From Kineosporiaceae bacterium (GTDB lineage Bacteria; Actinomycetota; Actinomycetes; Actinomycetales; Kineosporiaceae), in assembly GCA_016794595.1 (NCBI GenBank), contig JAEUJN010000029.1, positions 1 to 64,000 of the forward strand: a stretch of 64,000 nt of DNA. The letters are read 5' to 3'. Within the stretch, counting starts at the first letter, position 1; each line of letters begins with the position of its first letter. The notes under the pieces were generated by a model that was not told where the DNA came from, ran no database searches, and saw nothing but the letters and a program-made list of their open reading frames with translations. Both the position numbers and the translations under genes were made by a program. This document shows positions 7,570 to 16,771 of the stretch, in pieces.

Positions 7570-8565
7570 ATGACGGCTCTGGCCGACGGCGCGGTGGACA
7601 CCGAGGTTGCAGCGCTGGCTCATCGATCGACGGCGGCGCAGCGGATGCGCCGGCGGGCGCCGCTGCTGCCGGCGTTGATCTTCACGATCATCATCACCCA
7701 GTTGCCGTTCCTGGTCACGATCGGCATCTCGGTGCTGAACTGGAACGTGTTGCGCCCCGGTGACAACGCGTTCCTGCCGGGCGTGGAGTTGGGCAAGTAC
7801 GAGTCCTTCGCCGGGATCTCGAACTACGTGACGGTGTTCACCGACAACCGGCTGCGGCACGCGGTGATGAACACGATCGTGTTGACCGCGTCGGCGGTTC
7901 TGGTCTCGGTCGTGATCGGTCTGCTGTTGGCGGTGCTGCTGGACCGCCGCTTCCCGGGGAGGGGCCTGGCTCGCACCCTGCTGATCGCCCCGTTCCTGGT
8001 GATGCCGGTGGCAGCGGCCCTGTTGTGGAAGCACGCGCTCTACAACCCCGATTACGGGCTGTTCAACGGGGTGCTGAACTGGATCTGGCAACTGTTCGGG
8101 GCCGAACAGGGCCCGATCATCGAGTGGGTCACGAACATGCCCATGACCGCAGTGGTCGCCGCGCTGGTCTGGCAGTGGACCCCGTTCATGATGCTGATCC
8201 TGCTGGCCGGGTTGCAGGCCCAGCCGGGGGACATCATCGAGGCCGCCAAGGTGGACGGGGCGAGTGGGTGGCAGACCTTCCGGTTCCTGACCCTGCCGCA
8301 CCTGCGTCAGTACCTCGAGCTGTCGGTGCTGCTGGGGTCGATCTACCTGCTGCAGACCTTCGATGCGGTGTTCACCATCACCCAGGGCGGTCCGGGGACG
8401 GCGACCACGAACCTGCCGTACGAGATCTACCTGACCATGTTCCGCAAGTACGAGTACGGCGAGGCCGCCGCGGCCGGGGTGGTCGTGGTGATCGGGACGA
8501 TCATCGTGGCCACGTTCGCGTTGCGGACCATCTCCTCGCTGTTCCGTGAGGAGGTCGGCCGATGA
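7570..8565 (+). CDS. Polyol ABC transporter permease, first subunit
   Basis: A 331-residue MalF-type inner-membrane permease with about six helices. The ATPase-coupling EAA loop is visible as EAAKVDGASGWQTFRFLTLP near residue 225. ATG 7570 is chosen because GAGGGG at 7556-7561 is well spaced; GTG 7561 lies inside that ribosome site. Its stop overlaps the next permease start. It forms the translocation channel with the next gene product and needs an ATPase that is not encoded here. Confidence 0.9.
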   Translation: MTALADGAVDTEVAALAHRSTAAQRMRRRAPLLPALIFTIIITQLPFLVTIGISVLNWNVLRPGDNAFLPGVELGKYESFAGISNYVTVFTDNRLRHAVMNTIVLTASAVLVSVVIGLLLAVLLDRRFPGRGLARTLLIAPFLVMPVAAALLWKHALYNPDYGLFNGVLNWIWQLFGAEQGPIIEWVTNMPMTAVVAALVWQWTPFMMLILLAGLQAQPGDIIEAAKVDGASGWQTFRFLTLPHLRQYLELSVLLGSIYLLQTFDAVFTITQGGPGTATTNLPYEIYLTMFRKYEYGEAAAAGVVVVIGTIIVATFALRTISSLFREEVGR

Positions 8566-9497
8566 ACGCCCCCCCCACCGGCAGTCTCGCCCGTCACGGC
8601 GGGCCGGGCGGCGCGCCACCGTCAGCGGCGGCCGCCCGGGGCCTGATGCGCCGGCTGCGCCGCGCGAAGGAGCCCGAGCAGGGACTGGCCCCCCGAGGCG
8701 GCCCGCTGTGGGCCACCCTGGCCTGGGGGCTGACCCTGATGTTCTTCGCCCCGGTGGCCTGGATGGTGCTGACCTCGCTGCACACCGAGGCCGACGCCGC
8801 GACCAACCCGCCCTCCCCGCTGGCCTCGCTGACCCTGAACGGCTACCGGGAACTGTTCCGCCGTGGGGTGGAGCCTTACCTGATCAACTCGGCGATGGCC
8901 AGCCTGGTCTCCACCGCCCTGGTGCTGGCCCTGGCCATCCCCGCCGCCTACGCCCTGTCCATCAAGCCGGTCGAGAAATGGACCGACGTGATGTTCTTCT
9001 TCCTGTCCACCAAGTTCCTGCCCGCGATCGCGGCCCTGCTGCCGGTCTACCTGATCGTGAAGAAGATCGGCCTGCTGGACAACATCTGGGCGTTGATCAT
9101 CCTCTACACCGCGATGAACCTGCCGATCGCGATCTGGATGATGCGCTCGTTCCTGGCCGAGGTCCCCCGCGAGATCCTCGAGGCTGCCGAGGTCGACGGC
9201 GCCGGCCTGCTGCGGGTCCTGACCCTGATCGTCTGGCCGATCTCCATGCCGGGGGTCGCCGCCACCGCCCTGATCTGCTTCATCTTCTCCTGGAACGAGT
9301 TCATGCTCGCGGTCAACCTCACCGGGGTCCGCGCCGGCACCGCCCCCGTCTTCCTGGTCGGCTTCATCACCAGTGAGGGCCTCTTCCTGGCTCAACTCTG
9401 CGCCGCGGCCACCCTGCTGTCCCTGCCCGTCCTGCTCGCCGGTTGGGCAGCACAGGACAAACTCGTCCGCGGACTCTCCCTCGGCGCCGTCAAATAG
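8562..9497 (+). CDS. Polyol ABC transporter permease, second subunit
   Basis: A 311-residue MalG-type permease beginning in an ATGA overlap with the first permease. A basic, Gly/Ala/Pro-rich N-terminus of about 45 residues precedes six membrane segments. The EAA loop reads EAAEVDGAGLLRVLTLIVWP. It completes the channel of the polyol importer. No ATP-binding subunit follows; actinobacteria often use a shared MsiK-type ATPase encoded elsewhere. Confidence 0.9.
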   Translation: MNAPPTGSLARHGGPGGAPPSAAAARGLMRRLRRAKEPEQGLAPRGGPLWATLAWGLTLMFFAPVAWMVLTSLHTEADAATNPPSPLASLTLNGYRELFRRGVEPYLINSAMASLVSTALVLALAIPAAYALSIKPVEKWTDVMFFFLSTKFLPAIAALLPVYLIVKKIGLLDNIWALIILYTAMNLPIAIWMMRSFLAEVPREILEAAEVDGAGLLRVLTLIVWPISMPGVAATALICFIFSWNEFMLAVNLTGVRAGTAPVFLVGFITSEGLFLAQLCAAATLLSLPVLLAGWAAQDKLVRGLSLGAVK

Positions 9498-9523
9498 GCA
9501 TCGGATCCATCAGGTCGTTCAGC

Positions 9524-9560
9524 TCGGCACAGGCCGGGCACAGGCCGGCACGGGTCGGCC
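9524..9560 (+). repeat. Short imperfect direct repeats before the dehydrogenase
   Basis: GGCACAGGCCG-type units recur about three times between the second permease and the dehydrogenase. No function can be assigned; the ribosome site (AAAGGGG) of the next gene follows. Confidence 0.35.
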
Positions 9561-9577
9561 GAGAAAGGGGACACACC

Positions 9578-10582
9578 ATGAAGGCGGCGGTCATCACCGG
9601 GGTGGGTCAGGTCGAGGTCACCACGATCGAGGACCCGACGCCGGGTCCGCGCGACGTGGTCGTGGCGGTGGAGGGGTGCGGCATCTGCGGCACGGACCTG
9701 CACATCCTGCAGGGGGAGTTCGCGCCCACCCTGCCGATCGTGCCCGGGCACGAGTTCGCCGGCACGGTGGTCGAGATCGGGTCCCAGGTCACCGAGCTCG
9801 CGATCGGCGATCGCGTCGCCGCCGACCCGTCGCTGTTCTGCGGTGAGTGCCACTACTGCCGTCAGGGCCGCGGGAACCTGTGCGAGCGCTGGAACGCGAT
9901 CGGCGTCAGCGTGCCGGGTGGGGCCGCGGAGTACTGCACGGCACCGGTGGCGAACTGCGTCAAGCTGCCCGATCACGTGCGGACGGCGGACGCCGCCCTG
10001 ATCGAGCCGCTGTCGTGCACGGTGCGCGGGTTCGACGTCCTGCAGGCCAAGGTCGGCGATCACTACCTGATCTACGGCGCCGGCACGATGGGGCTGATGA
10101 ACCTGGAGCTGGCCAAGCGGGCCGGGGCGGCCAGCGTCGACATCGTCGACCTCAACCCGAACCGTCTGGAGACCGCCCGGACGCTCGGGGTCAGCGCCGC
10201 GGTCACCTCGGCCGACGAGCTCGACCGGCCCCGCGGCTGGGAGATCGTGATCGACTGCACCGGGGTCGTGGCCGCGATCCAGGACGGCCTGGACCGGGTG
10301 GCCAAGGCGGGCACCTTCCTGCAGTTCGGGGTCTCCGACGAGAACGCGGTGGCCACCTGGAAACCGTTCAAGATCTACAACCAGGAGATCAGGATCATCG
10401 GTTCGATGGCGGTGCTGAACTCCTACGAGCGGGCCGCCGACCTGTTCGCCGCCGGGGTGCTCGACCCGGACATCATGATCAGCGACCGCCTGCCGCTGGA
10501 CAGCTACCCGCAGGCGATGGACCAGTTCAAGGCGGGCATCGGGCGCAAGATCCAGGTCAACCCCAACCCCTCGGCCGCCTGA
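9578..10582 (+). CDS. Zinc-dependent alcohol/sorbitol dehydrogenase (MDR family)
   Basis: A 334-residue medium-chain dehydrogenase. The catalytic zinc site is shown by CGICGTDLH and PGHEFAGTV; the structural zinc Cys quartet by CGECHYCRQGRGNLC; the NAD(P)-binding Rossmann motif by GAGTMGLMNLELA. ATG 9578 follows AAAGGGG; longer in-frame starts lack a ribosome site. As last gene of the polyol operon it probably oxidises the imported sugar alcohol to a ketose, as sorbitol or mannitol dehydrogenases do. Substrate specificity is inferred from context only. Confidence 0.88.
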   Translation: MKAAVITGVGQVEVTTIEDPTPGPRDVVVAVEGCGICGTDLHILQGEFAPTLPIVPGHEFAGTVVEIGSQVTELAIGDRVAADPSLFCGECHYCRQGRGNLCERWNAIGVSVPGGAAEYCTAPVANCVKLPDHVRTADAALIEPLSCTVRGFDVLQAKVGDHYLIYGAGTMGLMNLELAKRAGAASVDIVDLNPNRLETARTLGVSAAVTSADELDRPRGWEIVIDCTGVVAAIQDGLDRVAKAGTFLQFGVSDENAVATWKPFKIYNQEIRIIGSMAVLNSYERAADLFAAGVLDPDIMISDRLPLDSYPQAMDQFKAGIGRKIQVNPNPSAA

Positions 10583-10587
10583 GGTGA

Positions 10588-10613
10588 GGCCGTGACCCGC
10601 CCGGGTCACGGCC
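10588..10613 (+). terminator. Terminator of the polyol operon
   Basis: Perfect 12-base arms GGCCGTGACCCG/CGGGTCACGGCC with a 2-base loop start 6 bases after the dehydrogenase stop. There is no T-tract, as with the other terminator-like hairpins in this window. Confidence 0.65.
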
Positions 10614-10682
10614 GGCTGGGGTCCATCGGGTGATCCGCGGGGCGGGGTCAACTCCGCGGGGGGTGCCGCCGATACCCCCAGG

Positions 10683-13600
10683 GTGAGACAGCGCCTGTGG
10701 GGTGGATACGTACTGACCGCGTCGGTCGTCGCGTCCGCGTACTACCTGGTGCCCACGACCAACCTGAGCCACCTGCTGCTCTACAACGGCATCGGCCTGT
10801 CCGCGGTGATCGCCATCCTGGTCGGGATCCGGCGCAACCGGCCGGCCGACCGGCGTCCCTGGTTGTTGATCGCCGCCGGACAGGCGTCCTTCCTGATCGC
10901 GGACATCTCGTACTACACACTCGAGTCGATCAAGGACGAGGCACCCTTCCCGTCGATCGCCGACCTCTTCTACCTGGGCATGTACCCGCTGGTCATCATG
11001 GGGTTGATGCGCCTGGTGGCGCAGACCTCACCCGGGCGGGACTGGGCCAGCCTGGTGGATGCCGCGATCATCGCCGTGGCCACCTTCGCGGCCTTCGGCG
11101 TGCTGGTGATGGACCGCTACCTGACCGATCCGAACCTGACCCTGGCCGGGCGCGTGATCTCCGTCTGCTACCCGGTGATGGACGTCGCCCTGATCGCGGT
11201 CGCGGCCCGCCTGATCGGGTTGGTGCACCTGAGACGTCCGGCGTTCGGACTGCTGCTGACCGGTCTGTGCAGCCTGCTGGTGGCCGACCTGATCTACGGG
11301 ATCCTGAACTCGGCCGGGGTGTTCGAGACCGGCGGCGTGGCCGACATCTTCTGGCTCGGCTTCTACATCCTGCTGGCGGCGGCAGCGCTGCACCCGGACA
11401 TGGCCGAGCCGCCACAGGAACGCAACCACGGCCTGAGCATGACCACCTCGGGCATCGCCGTCCTGACCCTGACCACCTTGATGGTGCCGGCCATCGACCT
11501 GCTCTGGGGGCAGCCGGTCGACAAGCTGCTGACCACCATCTGCTCCAGCCTGCTGTTCGTCCTGGTGATCACCCGCCTGCTCACCCTGGTCGGGGTGATC
11601 CGCCGCAACGAGCAGCAGGCGCGCCACGACGCCATGCACGACGCGCTCACCGGGCTCGGCAACCGGGTGCTGTTCGCCCAGCGGGTCAACGACTTCGGGC
11701 GCTCTCGTGCCCAGGGAATCCTCGCCGTGCTGTTCGTCGACCTGGATGACTTCAAGACGGTCAACGACAGCCTCGGCCACGAACTCGGCGACCAGTTGCT
11801 GGTCGAGGTCGGTCAGCGGTTGCGGGCCAGCGTGCGCGAACAGGACCTGGTCGCGAGGCTGAGCGGCGACGAGTTCGCGATCCTGGTCGAGAGTGCGGTC
11901 GACCGGCAGGATGCCGTCGCGGCGGCCCGCCGCGTGCAGGAGGCGCTGTCCGGTCAGGTCGCACTCGGCGATCGCCGGGTGAGCATCTCGGCCAGCATCG
12001 GGATCACCGTCGAGGAGGTCGAGGACTTCCAGGGTTCCGACGAGTTGCTGCGGGCCGCGGACGCCGCGATGTACCACGCCAAGGCGAGCGGCAAGGGACG
12101 GTTCGAGTTCTTCGCCCCCGAGATGCGGCACGAGGCCGTCGAGCGCCTGGAGCTCAAGACCGACCTGCAGGTGGCTCTCGCCCGGGGCGAGTTCGAGGTC
12201 TACTACCAGCCCATCGTGCGGCTCAGCGACCGGCGGATCGTCTCGGTCGAGGCCCTGCTGCGCTGGCACCACCCGACCCGTGGCCTGATCACCCCGGTCA
12301 AGTTCATCCCGCTGGCCGAGCAGACCGGGCTGGTGACCTCGATCGGGGCCTGGATCCTGCAACAGGCCTGCCATCAGGTGGCCCGCTGGCAGCGGCTCTA
12401 CCCCGGGTCGGCACCCAAGCGGGTCAGCGTGAACCTGTCCGTGATGCAGCTGCACGACCCGGCCCTGGTCGACACGGTCGCCGATGCCCTGGCCCAGTCG
12501 GGCCTCGAGCCCTCGGCACTGACCCTCGAGATCACCGAGAGCATGCTGCTGGCCAAGACCCAGCAGACCACCCGGACGCTGGAGGCGCTCAAGGCCCTCC
12601 AGGTCAAGATCGCGATCGACGACTTCGGTACCGGCTACTCCGCCCTGAGCTACCTGCGGCACTTCCCGGTCGACGTGATCAAGATCGACCGGTCCTTCGT
12701 GCAGGAGCTGGCCGAGTCGGCCACCTCGCTCTCCCTGGTGGCAGCGGTGGTCGACCTGGCCAGGCGGCTCGAGATCGACACCGTGGCCGAGGGGATCGAG
12801 GACGAGGCCCAGCTGTCGGAGCTGCTGCAGATCGGCTGCTCCAGCGGGCAGGGCTACCTGTTCTCCATCCCGCTGCCCGGACGACGAGCCGAGGCTCTGT
12901 TCGCTCCCTCTCGGGGCAGCAACCGGGCCACCCCGGCCAGCACCGCCCCGCTGGAGACCGTGATGGTTGCCGGCGTCCACGACATCGACGGCATCGCCTC
13001 GGATCTCGAGCTGTTGCACGCCGATCTGGGCAAGCCGCTGATGTCGACCTGGACCTGGCTGCGCCCGTGGACGGCGGTGCACAGCGACTGGGATCCGTTC
13101 GCCGTGATCGTGCGCGAGCGCAATGGGCTGCGGATCGAGTCGGCCGCGCTGCTGGCGCAGAAGGTCGAGGACGGCGTCCGGCAGGTGATCGCCGTCGGCC
13201 GGGGGCCGCTGCAGTGCACCCGCCTGGCCGCCCGCTCCGACCGGGGTGCCCGGCTGCTGGCCCGGGGGATCATCGAGGCCCTGCCGGACGATCTGCCCTG
13301 GGTGCTGGACCTCCCCGAGCTGCCCGAGGCCGACCGGGTGGCGCGCATCCTGGCCCAGCAGCTGCCCGGCGCCGAGATCAGCCAGCTGCTGCCGATCCCG
13401 CGGGTCGACTTCGGCCAGTACCAGGGTGGCGACAACGTGCTCAGCACCAACATGCGGCGCCAGCTGCGCAAGGCGAGCAACCGGCTGGCCACCGACCAGC
13501 GTGAGGTGGTCGTCGACTTCACCCGGGACGACGGCGAGATTCAGCGACTTCTGCCGGAGATCGAACGTGTGCACGTGGATCGCGATCACAGCTCGGGCAG

Positions 13601-13994
13601 GACCAGTGACCTGGACGACGCCGACAGCCTCCAGCTGTGGCGGCGCCTGATCCAGGCCTGCGCGGCGGACGGCCGGATCGAGGTGGCCACGATGACCATC
13701 GACGGCGCCCTGGCGGCCTACGTGATCGCCCTACCCGACGGGCGCAGCTACCGCGTCTTCGACGGGCACTTCGACAATGCGTTCTCGCGGTACTCACCCG
13801 GACGGCTGCTGGAGTCGACCGTCCTCGACCGCGCGCTGGGCGATTCGCGGTACACCGAACTGGACTGGGGCTCGGGGGTGGCGAGTGAGAAGTTGCTCAC
13901 CTTCAACACGCTCGAGGCCCGCACCCGCCTGCAGGCGCGCAGCGCCCCGGCGGTGACCCGCCCAAAGGGCGATTCCGCCGCCGCTCTGGCCTGA
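10683..13994 (+). CDS. Membrane GGDEF-EAL c-di-GMP enzyme fused to an acyltransferase-like domain
   Basis: A 1103-residue protein in three parts. Residues 1-300 hold about eight to nine hydrophobic helices, probably a membrane sensor. Residues 315-475 are a GGDEF domain with active-site SGDEF (about 394-398) and an RxxD inhibitory site (REQD) five residues before it. Residues 490-740 are an EAL domain with EALLRW, IDDFGTGYSAL, KIDRSF and AEGIED all intact, so both synthesis and breakdown of c-di-GMP look possible. Residues 765-1095 match the GNAT-like Acetyltransf_6 (CelD/BcsL, FemAB-like) pattern: NMRRQLRKASNRL, a Leu-rich LWRRLIQACAADGRIEVA stretch, YRVFDGHFDNAFSRYSPG and ELDWGSGVASEK. The start is GTG 10683; the ribosome site is weak. 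The gene appears to be a single-gene unit after a terminator. Confidence 0.87.
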   Translation: MRQRLWGGYVLTASVVASAYYLVPTTNLSHLLLYNGIGLSAVIAILVGIRRNRPADRRPWLLIAAGQASFLIADISYYTLESIKDEAPFPSIADLFYLGMYPLVIMGLMRLVAQTSPGRDWASLVDAAIIAVATFAAFGVLVMDRYLTDPNLTLAGRVISVCYPVMDVALIAVAARLIGLVHLRRPAFGLLLTGLCSLLVADLIYGILNSAGVFETGGVADIFWLGFYILLAAAALHPDMAEPPQERNHGLSMTTSGIAVLTLTTLMVPAIDLLWGQPVDKLLTTICSSLLFVLVITRLLTLVGVIRRNEQQARHDAMHDALTGLGNRVLFAQRVNDFGRSRAQGILAVLFVDLDDFKTVNDSLGHELGDQLLVEVGQRLRASVREQDLVARLSGDEFAILVESAVDRQDAVAAARRVQEALSGQVALGDRRVSISASIGITVEEVEDFQGSDELLRAADAAMYHAKASGKGRFEFFAPEMRHEAVERLELKTDLQVALARGEFEVYYQPIVRLSDRRIVSVEALLRWHHPTRGLITPVKFIPLAEQTGLVTSIGAWILQQACHQVARWQRLYPGSAPKRVSVNLSVMQLHDPALVDTVADALAQSGLEPSALTLEITESMLLAKTQQTTRTLEALKALQVKIAIDDFGTGYSALSYLRHFPVDVIKIDRSFVQELAESATSLSLVAAVVDLARRLEIDTVAEGIEDEAQLSELLQIGCSSGQGYLFSIPLPGRRAEALFAPSRGSNRATPASTAPLETVMVAGVHDIDGIASDLELLHADLGKPLMSTWTWLRPWTAVHSDWDPFAVIVRERNGLRIESAALLAQKVEDGVRQVIAVGRGPLQCTRLAARSDRGARLLARGIIEALPDDLPWVLDLPELPEADRVARILAQQLPGAEISQLLPIPRVDFGQYQGGDNVLSTNMRRQLRKASNRLATDQREVVVDFTRDDGEIQRLLPEIERVHVDRDHSSGRTSDLDDADSLQLWRRLIQACAADGRIEVATMTIDGALAAYVIALPDGRSYRVFDGHFDNAFSRYSPGRLLESTVLDRALGDSRYTELDWGSGVASEKLLTFNTLEARTRLQARSAPAVTRPKGDSAAALA

Positions 13995-14283
13995 GAGGCC
14001 CCCTCCGCCCACACACGGGCCGACCACAGGGTGTGATCGCCACGTCGTCGGCACTGCCATCGGGCCGTGTCAGGGTCGCGCCCTCGGCCTGCGCGAACAC
14101 GCCGAAGCGGTTGGTAGTCACACCGTCACGGTGAGATGATCGCTAACTTGGTGTGAGCAAGTATGACGGACTGGTGATCCCCGCACGGCACGCCCGGCGG
14201 GTGGCCTACCGTAGGGTCGGACAGCGCCGATCCCGGTGGCCGAAGCGAACCGCTGGCGAGGGTGCGCAGCCGAAGGAGGCGTG
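13995..14283 (+). promoter_or_regulatory. Intergenic region with a -10 element
   Basis: This 289-base gap has no coding signal I trust. TAGGGT at 14212-14217 fits an actinobacterial -10 for the next gene, leaving a leader of about 60 bases. Small inverted repeats occur at 14121-14133 (CACCGTCACGGTG) and 14147-14161 (CTTG...CAAG). No riboswitch or tRNA was seen. Confidence 0.35.
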
Positions 14284-15312
14284 ATGTCCTGGACTGTGGC
14301 CGGGTCGTCTGCCGACCCCGGGATCCCCGGTCAGGGGTATCCGCTGGGTTATGGTCCCGGGCCCGACCTGCCGCCGCCCCCGCCACCCCCGGCCTATCCG
14401 CCGCCACCGGATCCCTACGCCCCGGCCCCGGTTCAGCCCGGGATGGGCTCCTGGGCACAGCCGCCCGCCGACTCGTGGTTCGACGCGCCGACACCCCCGT
14501 CGAGTCGGCCCGAGGAGGGTGCCGCACCGCAGCCGGCGGTGGGCTGGCAGGACACCCTGCGGGTCGAGCGTGAGGAACCGCATCCCGGCCCCCGGGATGC
14601 CCATGGCCGGTTGGTCGTGCTGGATCTGTCCGCGCACGGTCAGCTGCCGATGCCGGGCCAGGCGCCGGTGCAGGTCCTGGATCAGGCCGAGCCGGCGCTG
14701 TCCCGCCGTTCTCGATGGTCGGATGGCCTGATCGACCTGACCGGCCAGGCGCCGGTGGATCGTCGCCGGCGCGGCGGACGGCGGACGGCCCTCGTCGTGG
14801 CCTGCGTCGCCGCCTCGATCGGGGTCGGTGGTGCCGTCGTCGTCGCCACGCTCAACCAGGCCGGTCCGCAGCGCGTCGAGCTGGGCTCGGGGGACGAGCC
14901 CTCCGTGATCGAGAACGGCGCCCCGGAGAGCCCGCCGAGCGTCGGTTCCAGCTCTCCGGCCGGGATCTCGGTGATCGGGCGCAACGAGGTGACGGTGCCG
15001 GTGGCGCCGGTCCCGACGACCGGCCCGCGCCGGTCCACCAGCACCGCGCCGGGATCGACCAAGACCTCGACCACAGCGAGCACGAGCAAGGCGGTCACGC
15101 CGACCAGGTCGGTGACCCCCACCCGCTCGACCACGCCCCCGGCGACCACCGCGACGTCCACGTCGCCCCCGACGTCGACCACCACGACAACCAGCTCGTC
15201 ATCGCCACCGCCGCCCACCAGTTCGTCACCGCCACCGCCGCCACCGTCCACGCCCGTGGCCGAGCCCTCACCCAAGACGGTCCCCGCCGCTCAGGACGCC
15301 CAGGCTCCCTGA
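14284..15312 (+). CDS. Pro-rich single-pass membrane protein, function unknown
   Basis: A 342-residue protein I do not recognise. The N-terminal 60 residues are rich in Pro, Gly and Tyr, including a run of seven Pro. A single membrane helix (about residues 175-200, TALVVACVAASIGVGGAVVV) follows a basic RRRRGGRR stretch, and the C-terminal 140 residues are low-complexity Ser/Thr/Pro, ending in Pro-rich blocks. The predicted topology is a cytoplasmic N-terminus with an extracellular, cell-wall-spanning tail. ATG 14284 follows GGAGG at 14275-14279. Pro-rich cytoplasmic tails of this type often scaffold division or envelope proteins in actinobacteria, but nothing here proves it. Confidence 0.7.
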   Translation: MSWTVAGSSADPGIPGQGYPLGYGPGPDLPPPPPPPAYPPPPDPYAPAPVQPGMGSWAQPPADSWFDAPTPPSSRPEEGAAPQPAVGWQDTLRVEREEPHPGPRDAHGRLVVLDLSAHGQLPMPGQAPVQVLDQAEPALSRRSRWSDGLIDLTGQAPVDRRRRGGRRTALVVACVAASIGVGGAVVVATLNQAGPQRVELGSGDEPSVIENGAPESPPSVGSSSPAGISVIGRNEVTVPVAPVPTTGPRRSTSTAPGSTKTSTTASTSKAVTPTRSVTPTRSTTPPATTATSTSPPTSTTTTTSSSSPPPPTSSSPPPPPPSTPVAEPSPKTVPAAQDAQAP

Positions 15313-15502
15313 CCAGCCTCGGCCGAGGGGCCGGCGGCGCCCTTGGGCGCGGGTTCGGCCACCGGGCGGTGCGATACCGCGCTGTCCGGCGTCGAACGAG
15401 ATCGCCGGCCGTCGCGATCGAGCGCCGCATCTGGGTAAGGTTGTGACGATTCGTCACCGGAACTCGCGGTTCGGCCCCGCCGCCGGGTTGGGGATGGGAC
15501 CG

Positions 15503-16759
15503 ATGCACGGTGTGCGCAGCCTGCTGAGCGACCGGCGCTACCGCCGGTTCGTGCTGGCGCGCACCATCTCCCTGTTCGGCAGCACGATGGCGCCGATCGC
15601 CCTGAGCTTCGCGATCCTCGGGTTGGGGCCCGGGGAACAGGCCACCGAACTCGGCATCGTGCTGTTCACCCGCTACCTCGCCCAGGTGATCTTCACCCTG
15701 GGTGGCGGCGTGCTCGCCGACCGGTTCTCGCGCCAGCGCATGATGGTGATCGCCGATCTCGCCGCGGCGCTCACCCAGGCGCTGGTCGCCGTCCTGTTGC
15801 TCCTCGGGCAGGCCAGCGTGCCCCTGCTGGTCGTGTTGTCGTTCGTCAACGGACTGGCCGCCTCGGTGTTCATCCCGGCCGCGGACGGCGTCATGCCGCT
15901 GCTGGTGCCACCCGATCGGGTCAAGGACGCCAACGCCACCCGGCAGACCGGCGAGAACATCGCCCGGCTGCTCGGGGCGGGTGGGGCGGGTCTGTCGATC
16001 GCCCTCGCCGGACCCGCCGGGGCACTACTGGTGGACGCCGCGACCTTCCTCGTCTCGGCGGTCCTGATCGCCGGGCTCGGCCTGCCGACCGCGGAACGGT
16101 CCGCTTCGCGCAGCGTGCTGACCGATCTGCGCGGTGGGGTCCGCGAGGTCACCTCCCGCCGGTGGATGCTGGTCGGGCTGGGCCAGTTCGCCGTCCTGAA
16201 CTACTGCAACGCCGGGGGGATCTACGTCCTCGGGCCGGTGATCGCCGAGGAGCACTTCCGCGGGGCGGTCGGCTGGTCGCTCGCGCTGGGCGCCCAGACC
16301 GTCGGCTTCCTGCTCGGCAGCCTGGTCGCTCTACGGCTGCAGGCGCGCCGTCCGCTGGTGGTCGCGACTGTGTGGACGCTGGCCTGGCCACTGCCGCTGC
16401 TCGCGCTGGCCGGGCACCTGCCCCTGGCCGTGGTCGTGGCGACCATGGCCGTGGCTGGTATGGGAACGCAGATCTCCGAGGTGCTCTCGCGCAGCGTGGT
16501 GCAGACCCAGGTGCCGACCAGTGCTCTGTCCCGGGTCGCCTCGATCGACCTGGCGCTCTCGTTCACCCTGGTGCCGTTGGGGTTTGCGGCCGTCGGGCCG
16601 TTCAGCCAGGTGGTCGGGGTGGGCCGGACACTGCTGGTCTACGCGGCCGTGATGGTGGCCTCGGCGGGGCTGGCCCTGACCAGCCGATCGTTGCGTTCGA
16701 TCACCGCCGTCCGCCAGGGGGACGTCGCCCCGGCCGGACCCTCCACCCAGTCGGGGTGA
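15503..16759 (+). CDS. MFS transporter, enterobactin-exporter-like family
   Basis: A 418-residue major facilitator with about twelve helices. It starts MHGVRSLLSDRRYRRFVLAR, the usual pattern of the MFS_3/EntS-like group, and has the loop GGVLADRFSRQRMMVIAD between helices 2 and 3. ATG 15503 is favoured because GGTTGGGG lies 9 bases upstream; ATG 15494 and GTG 15443 are in frame. A possible -10 (TAAGGT, 15436-15441) would exclude GTG 15443. The exported compound is unknown. It converges on the amidase gene 12 bases away. Confidence 0.82.
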   Translation: MHGVRSLLSDRRYRRFVLARTISLFGSTMAPIALSFAILGLGPGEQATELGIVLFTRYLAQVIFTLGGGVLADRFSRQRMMVIADLAAALTQALVAVLLLLGQASVPLLVVLSFVNGLAASVFIPAADGVMPLLVPPDRVKDANATRQTGENIARLLGAGGAGLSIALAGPAGALLVDAATFLVSAVLIAGLGLPTAERSASRSVLTDLRGGVREVTSRRWMLVGLGQFAVLNYCNAGGIYVLGPVIAEEHFRGAVGWSLALGAQTVGFLLGSLVALRLQARRPLVVATVWTLAWPLPLLALAGHLPLAVVVATMAVAGMGTQISEVLSRSVVQTQVPTSALSRVASIDLALSFTLVPLGFAAVGPFSQVVGVGRTLLVYAAVMVASAGLALTSRSLRSITAVRQGDVAPAGPSTQSG

Positions 16760-16771
16760 GCGCCCGCCGCC

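Noticed and set aside
15443-15502. GTG 15443 as start of the MFS gene
   Set aside because: It sits inside or next to a -10-like TAAGGT, lacks a spaced ribosome site, and adds residues before the conserved N-terminus.
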